Position numbers and translations under genes: made by a program. A model generated the notes under the pieces. It saw only the letters and a list, made by a program, of their open reading frames with translations. It had not been told where the DNA came from and ran no database searches. This document shows positions 34,490 through 47,126 of a stretch of DNA of 64,000 nucleotides, piece by piece (positions within the stretch are counted from its first letter, which is position 1; each line of letters starts with the position of its first letter). The DNA is from Pontederia crassipes (lineage: Eukaryota; Streptophyta; Magnoliopsida; Commelinales; Pontederiaceae), in assembly GCA_030549335.1 (NCBI GenBank), contig CM060198.1, positions 40,588,353 to 40,652,352 of the forward strand, read 5' to 3'.

Positions 34490-36390
34490 TTAGCTGCATC
34501 CGGTGCATCATCAGTACTGCTCCATTTTTTCAAAGCCTTGGCTTTCATAGGCTTAGCTCCTTTATCATCTTATACATACCCATCATCATATGAGCTAATG
34601 AACCTTACCACTTGTGGCTGAGTGCATCTGCAACTGAGTTCATATCACCCGGGTGGTAATTAATGGAGAACTCATAGTCTTTCAAATATTCCATCCATCT
34701 TCGTTGTCGCATATTAAGGTCTTATTGAGAGAAGACGTACTTGAGGCTCTTATGATCGGTGAACACCTTACTCCATAAAGGTAGCGCTGCCAAATCTTCA
34801 ATGCAAAGACTACCGCTGCCAATTCGAGTTCATGAGTTGGGTAGTGATGCGTGTAGAATTGATAGCAAACGCTAGCAAGTGCACTAGTCGCTCAAGTAAT
34901 AAAGTGAATGAGTAGAGTTATCGTTCCCACGAGGACGGTTAATAACTTAGATTTTATTTTAACCTTGTTAATTGAGAAATTAAGAAAATATATGATTTTC
35001 AGAGGTGAATAAAAAGAAAATAATAAAATAAATGAAATGATCACCTGAAGAAATAATGATTTGATGATTAAGGCACCTAATTATCACCACTAAAATGTAA
35101 TGAATTTTCTTAACTGAGAATTAATTGAATCAATAATAAAGTGAATTCCCAAAATTAGTTAACCAATGTTTCAGGCTTTAACTACTATCTTGTGAATAAT
35201 TAAAATAAATCAATCCTTTCGGTTTTTAATTTACTTAATTAAATCATAAGATGCATTCAATCGGTATTAATATTAAGGGCTTTCTTAAGTCACCTTAATA
35301 ACTACACAAATTAGGTCTCTTTCGATTTTCCTAATTGTGGCATGCAATAATTAAGATCAATCCTAGAAACTATTATGAAAATAATCACTTCTTCTCAGAT
35401 AGCAATCAAATCACAAATCACAGAATCAAAGGAAAGCATTAAACATGAAATTGCAATGCTACTAAAGATTCAAATTAAACTAATATCAAGAAGAATCCAA
35501 TACATAAATAGGGTTCAACTAGGATGACCCTAATAAAGGAATAATCTGAGAAAATCAACATCAAATCTAGAATAGAAACATAGGGAAAAGAAAATAAAAA
35601 CTCTAGCGTAGGCTAAGCGCGTCATCTCTCGAGTTTTCGGCAGAGCTTCGCTATTATCCTCGCACTTCTCCTCTTTCTAGGCTTCAAAATAATGCTCCAG
35701 AGATATTTTTCCAAGCCCTCTTCTGCCTCCTTTTATAGGTTTTTTCGTCCCCCAAGGAAAAAAACCAAAAATATATCCAAAAAGTGGATAAAAATGGCTT
35801 TAAAATGGCCTAATCGACCGCCGTAACGGCCGTGAAAAGCTCTGTCACGATCGTGACAGAAGGCTATCAAGGCTGAAAAAGCCAAATTTTTGCTAGAAAA
35901 TGTCTGTCACGGCTATGACAGAAACTTTCACAACCGTGACAGTAAGCCAGTTTTTTTGAGTGCTGGATCCTCCTGTCACGGCCATGACAATAATTGTCAC
36001 GGCCGTGACAGTCTTCTGAGCTGTTTTAGGTTTTTTCTTGCCTTCATTTTGATGTTTTTTCATATCTTGCCATGAATAATTTTTAGATTTAGGTAGAAAT
36101 CAAATCTATAGGAAATTATATGATAACAAATCAAAACTCCCCGTTTTCTAAACATAAAAAGATTCTAAAATGCTAATCAAATGACCTAAACTAATGCATG
36201 ATTTTTCCGTGCATCAGGTAGTTCACCTCATTCTTCTTCAGCTGCCTAGATGCATATGCGACCACCTTTCCATATTGCATGAGCATGCATCCCAGTCCTG
36301 TGCCGCAAGCATCACTGTACACCACATACCCATCTGTACCTTTCGGAATAGTGAGTATGGGTACAGTGGTCAACCTGACCTTCAATTCTT
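34490..36390 (-). pseudogene. G2 RNase H, split by a solo LTR
   Basis: The first part (36390-36222) has [17 protein letters not shown] and [13 protein letters not shown]. The insertion 34845-36216 follows. The second part (34839-34500) has PTHELELAA..FALKIW, a damaged TDHKSL region (frameshift near 34760-34780), MRQRRWMEYLKDYEF and NSVADALSHKW with the last Asp kept. The frame rejoins cleanly when the solo LTR and one ggtag copy are removed. Confidence 0.8.
34845..36216. mobile_element. Solo LTR (1372 bp)
   Basis: Starts tgatgcgtgtagaattgata and ends ccgtgcatca, giving TGATGC/GCATCA termini, with target copies ggtag at 34840-34844 and 36217-36221. It has no coding and no primer site. The opening gcaagtgcactagtcg and atcgttcccacgaggac are of a kind I recall from plant LTRs. 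At 35810-36010 it has five or six palindromes such as ctgtcacgatcgtgacag and tgtcacggccgtgaca. Loss of the internal part by LTR-LTR recombination is the standard explanation. Confidence 0.85.
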
Positions 36391-37502
36391 GGAAACTGTC
36401 TTCGCATTTATGTGTCCATATGTACTTCACACCTTTCTTTGTTAGGTTCGTCAAGGGAGATGCAATCTTTGAAAAATCCTTGATGAACCTGCGGTAGTAA
36501 CCTGCCAATTCGAGGAAGCTACGGATTTCAGTGGCATATTTTGGCCTTGGCCAGTGGGATACCGCCTCTACCTTGGAAGGATCCACAGAAATGCCCTTCT
36601 TCGAGATTATGTGTCCAAGAAACATAATCCAGTCAAGCCAGAACTCGCACTTCGATAGCTTGCCATATTACTTATGTTGCCTTAACTTTTCCAAAACTAT
36701 CTTCAAGTGTTCTTTGTGTTGTTCTACATTTTTCGAATAAATCAAGATGTCATCTATGAAGACGATGGCAAACTAGTCTAAGTATGGTCTGAACAACCGG
36801 TTCATGAGATCCATGAAAGCTGTAGGGGCGTTCGTCAGTCCAAAAGGCATCACTAGAAATTCATAATGATCATACCTTAATCGAAAAGTCGTCTTCTGTA
36901 CATCTTCATCGGCCACTCTAAGCTAGTGGTACCCACTTCGTAAGTCGATCTTAGAAAATATCGCGGCATTTGATAGTTGATCGAAAAGGTCGTCAATTCG
37001 CGATAGAGGGTACTTGTTCTTGACTGTGGCTTTATTTAACATTCAGTAGTCAACGCACAGTCTTAGAGAGCCGTCCTTCTTCTTGACAAATAGCACTAGA
37101 GTACCCCAAGGAGTTACACTCGGCTTGATAAATTCCTTGTCTAAAAGTTCCTAAATTTGCTTCTTAAGTTCATGCATTTCGGCCGATGCCATCCTGTAAG
37201 GGGCCTTTGATTTTGGAGCAGTGCCTGGAAGGAGATCGATCCGAAAATCAATCTCTCGTGGTGGTGGTAGTCCGGAGATGTCTTCAAGAAAAACATCCGA
37301 AAATTCCCAAACTATATCCAGTTGTTATAGTTGGGTCGGTGGGTTATCCATCTTCATCACACTTGCTAGGAAACCTATGTATCCCTTCTGTATCATCTTA
37401 TGTGCTTTTATGGTAGATATGATAACCTTTCCTTCTTTGCCTGTGGTACCCCTAACAGTAGCCTTGCGTTCACCTTAGGTACCAATGATTACCTTCTTCT
37501 AT
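36391..37502 (-). pseudogene. G2 reverse transcriptase
   Basis: The minus strand shows the RT fingers/palm with LRLCVDY-like and [11 protein letters not shown]-like blocks (36900-37060, with stops), [12 protein letters not shown] (36810-36850), FIDDILIYS (36735-36760) and the thumb [19 protein letters not shown] and [14 protein letters not shown] (36470-36625). The active-site Asp pair is kept. Stops near 36770, 36925, 37155 and 36665 prevent a full product. The linker from protease (LPPPREI-like, 37240-37280) is recognisable. Confidence 0.8.
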
Positions 37503-37990
37503 TTACATAGAACGGCTACATCGTGGTAGGATAAAAAAATTCATAGCAAGGATGACATCGTAGTCCGTCATTGGAATTATTACCAGATCTGCAGAAATAT
37601 TCTTGCCTTGTGTCTCCACTGGTACCTCTGGAAGGTACTTCGTGGCGTAGAGCATTCCCATAGGAGTGATTATCTCCATAGGGTGACTTATGTCATGTAG
37701 AGGTAGACTTAAAGTAACTGCACAGTCTCTAGATATAAAAGAGTGCGATGCACCCGAATCAAATAGGACAGTAGTAGGGAGACCGTCTATGGATAGCGTA
37801 CCTCTAATGACTTCGGCATCTGACGGTACTACATCTTCCTCCAGGTGGAAGACTCTTCCACGCACCATATTGTTCCCACCTCTTGCATCATGCGGGGATG
37901 GTGCAGGATCATCCTTTTTGGTAGGACAATCACGAATGAAATGTCCTTGTTGGCCACAGTGCAAGGATACCCCGGCCTTCATCCAACATT
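37503..37990 (-). pseudogene. G2 zinc knuckle and aspartic protease
   Basis: The knuckle reads LHCGQQGHFIRDCP. The first Cys of CX2CX4HX4C is Ser here, so metal binding is doubtful. The protease has VLFDSGASHSFISRD (catalytic Asp present) and DYDVILAMNF where ILGMDWL is usual. The frame stops at 37503 before RT. It cleaves Gag-Pol in active relatives. Confidence 0.8.
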
Positions 37991-39135
37991 CTCCGAGATG
38001 GAACCTCCTGCAGTGGGGACAGGCACCAGTACCCTGTGCCTACTCCTTGGGCTGTTGATGTTGGGGCTACAAAAAGGGTTATGTCTTAGTTTACTTTATC
38101 ATAAGCATCTTAACTTCATGTTCATAATCTTTAACTGACGCTAGGGTTGTTGCTACAGTTAGCATCACGAGGCTCATATGGCCTCGCCCGGTTATCCCGA
38201 CGTTGGTTTCTACGATCAGGTCCTCCTCGATTCTGGTGAAGATCATTCCATCAAGGTTGATTCGGACCAGGGGATGCATGGGGGCCTTTCCTTTCACATC
38301 TCTAACCTCCTTCTGCTCCCTAGCACAGTTTCTCTACATCGTGGCAGTTCGACCGCCAAGCTCAAATTTGCACATTGCTCATCTAAGGTGTTTAGCTCTG
38401 ATGGTCTGATTTAGACCTTGACAAAAGTGGTCTGTCTTCTGCCTATCACTCATCTTGAGAGTATTATATCTCTCAAGACGAATGAACCGAACATGGTACT
38501 GGGCCACAGTCATCTGATCTTGGCTCAGTTGTAGGAATTCTCTCTGCTTCAGTGCACGCTGGTACTCTGGAAAGTAGCGTGCCTCAAATGCTTCACAGAA
38601 GCATTCTTAGGGAACGTCATTCTGTCCTTCGTACTGAGTGTCCACTATGGTTCTCCACGAGTCCAAAGCATCATCAGTTAAAACGCTGGTGGCGAACAGG
38701 ACCTTCTTGTCCTCGCCACAGTCCATCTGCTGCAAATTTTCCTTTATAGTCCTCAGCCATCGATCATCCTTGTCAAATTTTCTCAAACCATCATACTCAG
38801 GAGGGCGTAACTTCATGAATGCCTGGATATAGTGTCCTTAGAGGGCGTTGGCTGAACAGGCAACGGTGCTGATGGCACAGGCATGGATTGTACAGGTGGA
38901 GGCTATACATACGAAGGATGAACTAGTGGCGTCCGTGCTGGTGCAGGCTGGACCAATGGCGACTGAATTGTCGGCTCTACAGCATGAGCCATACTCATTT
39001 GGACCTCATTCTGGTCCATTCCCTCTCGTTGCGGATTTCCAATCTCGCTGCTCCCTCAAGGTAGCCTCTGACCCCAACCTCGACGAACCGGTGCACAACG
39101 TGGAGGCATCTACATCATCATATTTAGAAACATTG
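37991..39135 (-). pseudogene. G2 Gag
   Basis: An open part at 38607-38816 has MKLRPPEYDG, DRWLRTIKENLQQMDCGEDK and SWRTIVDTQYEGQ, the Gag core. Downstream frames (38091-38600) keep FCEAFEARYFP-like and QREFLQL-like blocks with stops. The N-terminal Pro/Val-rich stretch before 38830 contains PPRCAPVRRGWG near 39070-39110, close to the expected start. Several stops and frameshifts. Confidence 0.75.
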
Positions 39136-39252
39136 TATATCTTATGGGATAAGATAAATTTACTTGGCTTCAGGTGGCGCGGTGACTACTCGTGGCACTT
39201 GCACATGGACCATGACATCATACATTAGGACATGAGAATGCCCTAACTTTAG

Positions 39253-39264
39253 GCTCTGATACCT
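39253..39264 (-). promoter_or_regulatory. G2 primer-binding site
   Basis: gctctgatacct (minus strand aggtatcagagc) sits 3 bp from the 5' LTR edge at 39268, at the same spacing as at 6458-6469. Confidence 0.8.
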
Positions 39265-39267
39265 AAT

Positions 39268-41144
39268 TGTAATGCCCCCAAATTTCTCACCACCACGTGG
39301 TAGAATACGCTTCGGGAATGCTACGAGTCATCCTTACGTGTACCTCATATTGACCGAAAATATGACTTTGACTGGTCAACTTGAAATTGATAAAAGTGAA
39401 AGAATTAATCATCATTAAATAATAAAATGAGTATAACATCTTAAAAAGTGTAAGATTGATAAAGAACTTCGTATGAGTCCAAGAAAAACTAATGCATCAA
39501 AGTAATAGAAAGAAAGGAAAAATCTATCCATCATCTAAAGGACTCGATAACCTTGTGCAGCCACCTACGAGCTCGATCTGTCACCGTTGGCCACCTTCAT
39601 CATTCTGACCTTGGCCTACATTTAAGAACATGTAGGGGAGAACCTCCCTATGAGTTTTACAACTCAGTATGGAAGTAAGATAAATATCATCATAAGATCA
39701 TGATGCTAGACAACAATCATAAAGATAATGTCATCATATCAGAGAAGAGTAAGTCATGATCATGGTAGAGATAACATAAGCATGAAAAGGGACATATGAA
39801 TAAGAGATCAAGAGATCATAACTAAATCATCATAAAAGAGTGTCAAAAGAGGTCGATCAACTTAAAAGTGATTCGTTATTCATATGTGTTTATCTTCTCA
39901 TTCATCTTTGACTTATTTTGGATATATTTCAACCCACGGGGAGGCTTGCCTCAACCCGTCCATCATCATCATAACTGGCAGAGCCAGCTCATAACTGACC
40001 ATACTCAACCCATAACTTGGTCATCACCAGTCCATCATAAAATAAGAGCTCTCCATTTAACGATTTTTGTCTTGTATCTTGCATCTTTTAATTAATCTTC
40101 ATAAGAACTTTAAATTAAGATAACAAGATAGGATCATGGAGAGTAAATCAAAAACATGAAGGGCATAATCATCATCGTACTTAGATTAGGATTAATCACG
40201 TGAATCAGGAGTCATGATCATAAAAATCAACTAATCAGTATCAGAACCCAGGCCGAGTTCGTAAGGACATCATTGGGAGAAATCAAGACATGGCCCGGGC
40301 CGGGTGAAGATCATACTCAGGCCGGGTTCGTACTTAGCGGCTCGGTCGGGCGATTCGATGATTCGGTCGACCGCCCGATAGAAGTCGCGGCCGAGCGCGA
40401 CTTCATCGTGGAACTGCCCGGGCCGGGTCATCATCAACCCGGGCCGGGTTCTTCTTCATTGAAAAGCTTCACGCTCGCAACAATGGCGGACCTAGCCGAG
40501 TTCTATTGAACTCGGTCCAAGTATGGACATACCTAGGCCGAGTCAAGGTGAACCCGGGCTAGGTTCCTCTTATGCAGGAACTGCGCGGACGTGCGGCGTG
40601 CGTTCATTCGTCTTTTTCAGCGAGTGGCCGACATCCAAAATCAGTATAGAACGTCCTACTACAACTAGGTACTAACTAAAATATGCTTCAAGTCTAAAAT
40701 TAAGATTCTATCATAAATCTATCCTAGTTCCATACCATCTAGTTTTTGTCCAAGAAAGTGTTATTTCAGTCTTCTTCTTCCTCTTCCTCTTCCTCTTCCT
40801 CTTCCTCTTCCTCTTCCCACTCCTCTCGGCTCGAGCACACGTCCGGTGTCATCCACGTCCTCTGATTGATCTCCTGTTGGCAGCGGCAGTCAGGGATGAG
40901 CAAGACAAACAAGAGGTGCATGAACGGGGGAGGAGAAACTAGGGCCGGCTTGCAGAGGGAAAAAGGGCCTAATTGTTTCATTTTGACCCCATATATATAG
41001 GAGAAGAGATCTGATCCGAATTCTATTGGAAAAACAAATCCAACTAGACTTTATTTCCTATTTATCTCCTCCTATTTGGTTTATCTTTCCCTTTTATCTT
41101 TTATTTTTCTTTTCTTTTATTCTGCAGGGTTCTCGGATGTTACA
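39268..41144 (-). repeat. G2 5' LTR (1877 bp)
   Basis: Starts tgtaatgcccccaaatttct and ends ctcggatgttaca, followed by the target copy tatat. It differs from the 3' LTR by many substitutions and short indels (for example a longer ttcctc microsatellite at 40780-40815), which points to an older insertion than G1. It contains aacccgggccgggtt at about 40437 and related palindromes. Confidence 0.9.
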
Positions 41145-43355
41145 TATATGATGCCTATGATTTTGAAGTATAAAATAATTATATTTTTATGAATTGAAAA
41201 TAATAAATGTTTTTATTTGATCAAAATCTGAATCACATACTTTTTATTGATAACATGATGTTTTAATATCTTAAAATTGAAAGAAGTCATAAGAATTGAA
41301 TATCTTTTGAATATTTAGAAATGCAAACTTATGAAGAATTTTGAAATTAATACATAAAATCTTCTTTTGACTTGTGATATTACTCTTGCTAAATTTATGT
41401 TGTTCGCATGTCAAAAGAAAGATAATTGTATGTCTATTTTTACCCTTGCCATGTCTATTATCACGACTATTTTTAAAATTTGACAAAAGAAAAAGATATA
41501 TAAAAATATGAATGCAAAATCTTCTAAACTTAAATATTTTTGTTTATCTATAAAGAAGACTTCATATTTATAATAAATATGTTTGGCATAATTTTTATAT
41601 GACTCCTGTGTTATGAGCCTTATGTGTTGAATTTTTACACTATATCATTTATACATGCACATTATGATTTGGATTAAAATAATTGATCATATTGGTGTGC
41701 CATTTAAAATTTATTGCATAAGACATTTAACTGCTAAATATATGATTATGCACATATTTGAAATAAAGCTTATTAGTGAGATCATTTTCAATTTGCTATA
41801 TACATCTCCTATCAAAATTTATTTATAAATGTTCATCTTTGTGAAATATTTTGATATGAATCTTATTCTCTCATATTTCGAATTATCATGTCATGAAAGT
41901 TATTTCTCTTATTCATAATTTGAAATAGCTACTGTCAAGTTAAAAAAGAAGGAGCATATAAAAGACTAAACTTTAATGGCTCATTTGTTGTCACTAATCT
42001 TGATTATTATTTCATGACAAAGAAAGAAAAGAGAAAATGGATTTGAAGGAGTGAAGTCACAAATTTTATGGTAAAAGTATTGTTTTAAACTTGGATATAC
42101 TTTTGTGTCACAATTATTTGTGCTTTAGATTTGTCTACTAGTAATCATAATTTGTGCACAAACCTATGCTTATTGCAAAATCAACTTTTCGGTGTATGTT
42201 TGACTTTGAAAATGCTTATGCTATTTATCATGCAGGAACTTTTAAAATATCATATACCTCACTTGTATTTGTCTTGGTAAATGAACTCTTGTTCTATAAG
42301 ATTAATTGCATTAATTTATATGATCATGATTTCTTATCATTTGAGTATCTATATATCATATGAAACATGACTATCAAATTTGAAATGATGTTTAAATGAT
42401 ATGGTATCAGATTATAAGGCCTTTTAACTTGTGCAATAATGTATTTAAATTTCAATTATTTATGTTATGCCGTGAAAAATATCAATTATATGACTTATAT
42501 GAGCATGAATTTATATTTTCATGATTTGTAAAATCATTTTATTATCACATCTTAGTACAAATCCTTTAAGCTTCAAATCTTTATGGTATGAAAATTAAGT
42601 TTTGACCCCTTATTCACAATGTTATATTGTTATTGGTTTTTTTAAAGAAAAGATAAACATATAAAGGATTAAAAGAATATAGAAAGAGAGAGAGAAATTT
42701 GATGGCACTGATAGGGAGAGCTTGTTCAAAAGTTTGAAAGATTATTTCCTCCATTCACTTTGAATATGATTGTGTTACCTACTTATCCTTATTGTCAAAT
42801 CCTTGATTATTTGATATAATTCAATTAGATTTAACATATCATTGTTGTCTCAAATTTTTATGCAATATTTTGATTCTTTATATGATATTTGGAAACATGT
42901 TATTCATAACTCCTAAATCAATTTGATTTCATGTTTTACCTCTATGAACCAGTCATAAATTTAGATGGAGCTATTTTTGCCTATTGCATATATTGTTATA
43001 TGATAAAAGCGAGAGAATGAAAATTTTATGAGGATGACGTGATTAAGGGGGAGTTATATATTGTTTCTTATATACTTCATGTGCAAATTACTTTTCAATG
43101 AAATAAAAGGAGAAGAAATATAAGAGAAATATGATAATAACATGAGAAATTTATATAGGAGAAATATATATAAATCATTGATTTATTATGTGGACTTTTT
43201 AATATAACTCTATATGAAAAGTACCTTACAATTAAGACTTATGTGCATATTTATTATTGTAAGAAAATCTTAGTTTTAGGAGGAGTGAAATTTTGATTTT
43301 AATATATTTTCCTTTCCAATTTATATACTCTTCATATTTCTCGATTTGTCTTCAT
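41145..43355 (+). other. Copia internal region after G2, non-coding
   Basis: AT-rich continuation of the copia interior from the second target copy tatat. No RT, RNase H or other protein match can be read in either strand; the few short frames show no family motif. Near 42000-42090 an aagaaagaaaagagaaaatg block followed by tggtaaaagtattgtttt echoes 29520-29580, so parts of the interior are themselves duplicated. Confidence 0.6.
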
Positions 43356-43370
43356 AAAAAAGGGAGAGAT
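43356..43370 (+). promoter_or_regulatory. Copia polypurine tract
   Basis: aaaaaagggagagat lies directly before the LTR2 start tgttggagca. Position and composition fit the plus-strand primer. Confidence 0.8.
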
Positions 43371-45679
43371 TGTTGGAGCAAAATTTTTATTTCTTATCTA
43401 ATTATATTTTGATGATAGAAACCTCAAAAGAATTGAGTTATATTTAAAATGTCAAAAAAAGTTTAAATAGAAATGAATCACTTCATATACTAAACTTTCG
43501 ATTAATATTTGTCTATGCTTCCACGATATTTACATTTAGAGGAGAATATAAAAGTTATAAATAATTTTCTTATCATTGTACAGATTTAATAATCACTTCA
43601 TTGGGACAACCCATGTAAAAAGTTATGTTTAAACAAATGAAGCTCAAAAAGATCAAATAGAAGTTGATATTTTTATGTACTAAACTTGCATTTAATTTTT
43701 TAGTATTCTATCACGAGATTTGGATAAAGAGATTAATATAAAATTTATATATAATTCCATTATATTTTCATATAAATTAAGAATCACCTCATTTGAGTAA
43801 CCATAAAAAAAGTTATGCCAAAAATAATGAAAGTCGACAAGTTCTATTTAAAGTTGATATTTTTATGTGCTGAACTTGTATTTAATATTTGATTACTTTA
43901 TCAATATATTTGGGATAAGATGTGAACATGAAAATTGTAATAAAGTTATTAGCTTTTCATAGAATGAAATATCATCTCATTTGGATACTGATATGAAAAG
44001 TTATGTATAAAAGAGTAAATGTTTCATTTGAAATGGGCAATTTTGTGTACTGAACTTTGAATTAATATTGAACTATGATCTCATTAGATTTTGGATGAAT
44101 GGTGAATATCAAAGTTGTTGATCATTCTGTTATCATTCCATAGAATAAAAATCATCTCATTTAGATACTCGTATGAAAAGTTATGTATAAAAGAGTAAGG
44201 TCTAAAAAGTTTAATTTGAAATTGACAACTTTATACACTGAACTTTGATTGAATATTTAACTATGATCTCATTGGATTTCGAATGAATGATGAATATCAA
44301 ATTTGTAGATAATTCTGTTATCTTTCAATAGAATACCAAACCATCTCATTTGGATACTCATATGAATTTTTTTGTATAAAAGAGTAAGGTCTAAAAAATT
44401 TAATTTGAAATTGACAACTTTATGTACTGAACTTTGATTGAATATTTAACTATGATCTCATTGGATTTTGGATGAGTGATGAATATTAAAGTTGTGGAGA
44501 TTTTTTGTTATCTTTCCATAGAATCAAAAAATTGTGTCATTTAGATAATTATGCAAAATATTGTGTATAAAAGAGTGCAGGTCTATCAGGTTATCGATGA
44601 CCAAACAAATGGCCGAAAATATTTTGGTCGAACGCTGGGGATAAAACGACACTCGAAAATGCTAGTGCAGCGACCCTAATTATAGAGAGCACGTACATTT
44701 CTAAATTGAATGACCGAAGCTATATCGGTCAACCATTTTGGGTGACCAAAGAATGAACATACATTTTTATCAGTCAAAAAGAATGAACTATATCGATCAA
44801 AACGAATGGTCAAAGTTGCTATCGGAATGACTGCTACTTACAGAGAGCACATACATTTTTAAATCAGACGATCGAATTACTTTCGGTCGATCATTATGGG
44901 AGCTGGCAATGGCTAAATCTTTCTACAGTCTATCATCAATGGAAAACTATGCAGAAAAGACAAACACAATGGCTAATTTTATTCACAAAACGGATGAAAA
45001 TTATAATGGTCTACTGTTGAGCATATGACAAAATGCGCAATGGCTAGTTTCTATTCAAAATGGATGACCGAAACTAAAATGATGGATCATTTTAGAAGTG
45101 ACAACACAATGTCAAAAAGCTTTGCAACGGTCTTATTTTGAAGAGTAACATATAGAAGGGATTCTAAAGACTGGATAAAGTGAAATTAAGAAAGGCAAAT
45201 CACTCTAAAAGTTTCCTTCAAGTCCAAAGCATTTCTTTGACCCTAATCTTGCAAATCATTCATTCCCTCTTCTAGTTTCTAAGTGTAAACATTTCTTTGT
45301 AAGAAGAGAGAATTTGAGGGAATTCTTGTGTTCTTGTTTAGAGAGTTTGAGAGCTCCTTCTAAGAAGAGGTGTGTCTTAACTCTTGAGAAAAGAAGAAGG
45401 CATTGTGGTGTAGAAAGAGTTATTCTCCCTACAAGAAAAGAGAAAGCTAGTGAATCTCCGACGATCTCGAGGTCGAAAAGTCAGAGCGGGGACGTCGGCC
45501 AAGGGGTTTGGCTGAACCTTGTCAACATATTGTGCCTTCTTGAGTTTTGATTCTTCTTACTTGTCTTTTACTTGCTTGTGATCGTATTTTCTAAAAATTG
45601 ACTCTTACGACTTTTTTGTTACAATTTTTATACACCAATTCACCACCCCCCCCCTCCTCTTGGTGCTTTCGATCCTACA
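43371..45679 (+). repeat. Copia 3' LTR (2309 bp)
   Basis: Aligns along its full length with 24651-26881 but has an additional repeat unit around 44340-44470 and many point differences. It ends gatcctaca, followed by the target copy gaatt (45680-45684). The inverted repeat in the ccgacg..cgtcgg block is more eroded here (ctccgacgatctcgaggtcg). Confidence 0.88.
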
Positions 45680-45684
45680 GAATT

Positions 45685-47110
45685 TTCAAGAATTTAGATT
45701 TTGACACATATCTTCTGAACATTCCATTAATGGAATTCTTTAATAAAAATGGATCATCCCAATAGTAGTGTTTGATGTCACAAAAAAATTTCTTCTTTCT
45801 ATTAGTATGAGTAGTCAACTAGAATGATTCCACAAGGTAGGTAATTGATAATATCAACATAATATGGAGCTTGATCAGTTGACATGGTCATTAGAAAATC
45901 ATCTAGGAAAGAATCATTAATAGGGATCATGGAAAAATTTAAAACCACCTTCCAATTTGGACAAATGATTATTACTGGATTTTCAGTGCCATTTTTGTCA
46001 CTGATTTCAAATCAAATTCCTGAAGCAATAAAATTCATCTAATTAATCTTGGCTTTGATTCCTTCTTTTTTTTTTTAGATGCCTCACGACTTGATTATTA
46101 GTGTATATAATGACTTTACCTCCAACTAGGTATGATTTGAATTTATCAAAAGAAAATACCACAGCTAATAGCTCCTTTTCAGTAGTAGCATTGTTGATTT
46201 GAGGTTAATCAAGATTCTTGTTAGCATAGTATATTACATGATTCTTTTTATCTTTCGTTTGACCTAAAACTCCCCATACTGCTTGATCAGAAGTATCATG
46301 CATCACTTCAAATGGGTAAAGACCGATCTGATGGTTATACAATTGGGGCTGAAGTTAGAGCTTGTTTCAATTGAGTTGGAAGCTCTTAGGCGGTCTTCAT
46401 CAAAATTGAATCATAATCTTTTTTCTAGCAACTTGGTGAGGGGTCTAGCTATTATTGATAAGTTCTTTATAAATCTTTTGTATTATCTTGCATGAGCTAA
46501 GAAACTTCTTATTGTCTTGACATTTTTAGGTGGTGGCAACTTCTTAATAACTTCAATTTATGCCTTATCCATTTTAATTCTTGTGGTGGTCTAAAACAAC
46601 TCTCTTAGACCTTAAAATGAAATTTCCTGTGATTAGAAAGAATCAAGTTAGACTCTTTGCATCTTTGTAGTGCCCTTGTCAAATTTATAAATAGATTCAA
46701 AAGAATCCTCGTATACTGAAAAGTCATCCATAAAAACTTCTACAATTTCTTTAATGAAATATGAGAAAATTGACATCATATATCTCATGAAATGTAGCTA
46801 GAGCATCATATAAACCAAATGACATTCTTTTGTAAGCAAATGTCCCATATTAACATGTAAAAGTTGTCTTGTCCTAATCTTGAGGGTGAATTTGAATCTG
46901 AAAAAATCTTGAATAGCCATCTAAGTAGAAACGAGAATCCTTGGATAATCTTTCTAATATCTCGTCAATGAAAGAAAGTGGAAAATTATCCTTCCTTGTT
47001 GCCTTGGAAAATATAAGAAAGTTGAAAATCTATGATTCGATCTTTCATTGATACAATATGAACTTGATTAAACCATTCACTATCTGAAATTAAAATAATG
47101 ATTCCGGCAT
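45685..47110 (-). pseudogene. Athila-like RT, RNase H and pre-integrase remnant
   Basis: From right to left: RT start (AGIIILISDSEWFNQVHIV, about 47040-47105), then blocks equivalent to DQDKTTF, GTFAYKRMSFGL and EVFMDDF-like in several frames (46690-46920), KKLPPPKNVKTIRSFLAHA (46500-46550), RNase H with TSDQAVWGVLGQTKDKKNHV, TTEKELLAVVFSFDKFKS and VIIYT (46090-46310). Then the integrase lead-in with QAPYYVDIINYLP and a degenerate HYYWDDPF region (45690-45880). Stops are frequent. The frame continues at 24645 beyond the copia insertion. Confidence 0.8.
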
Positions 47111-47126
47111 CAAGGAACCAAAAATG

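Larger units (their letters stand above)
29978..41144 (-). mobile_element. Ty3/gypsy chromovirus G2, full-length, inserted in the copia element
   Basis: LTRs 29978-31810 and 39268-41144 begin TGTAA.GCC and end TGTTACA (window sense). Target duplication tatat lies at 29973-29977 and 41145-41149. Primer site 39253-39264, then gag, protease, RT, RNase H, integrase and chromodomain read leftward. Two later insertions sit in it: a GC-rich element (33283-34473) and a solo LTR (34845-36216). Stops and lost catalytic residues show that it is dead. Confidence 0.93.
24651..45679 (+). mobile_element. Ty1/copia (Sirevirus/Maximus-like) element lacking pol, with nested gypsy G2
   Basis: LTRs 24651-26881 and 43371-45679 both start TGTTGGAGCAAAA/G and end TCCTACA. 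The 5-bp target duplication gaatt is present at 24646-24650 and 45680-45684. A Met-tRNA primer site follows LTR1 and a purine tract precedes LTR2. After removing G2 (29973-41144 with one TSD) the internal region is about 5.3 kb. It codes only for a broken Gag: no protease, integrase or reverse transcriptase could be read, so this is a non-autonomous derivative. The lineage guess rests on Gag and LTR style. Confidence 0.88.

Noticed and set aside
33262-34493. Long overlapping frames on both strands (up to about 244 codons), Arg/Glu/Gly-rich or Pro/Ser-rich
   Set aside because: They follow the CT/GA-rich minisatellite of a GC-rich mobile element; stop codons are rare there by composition. No domain, no start context and no codon bias.
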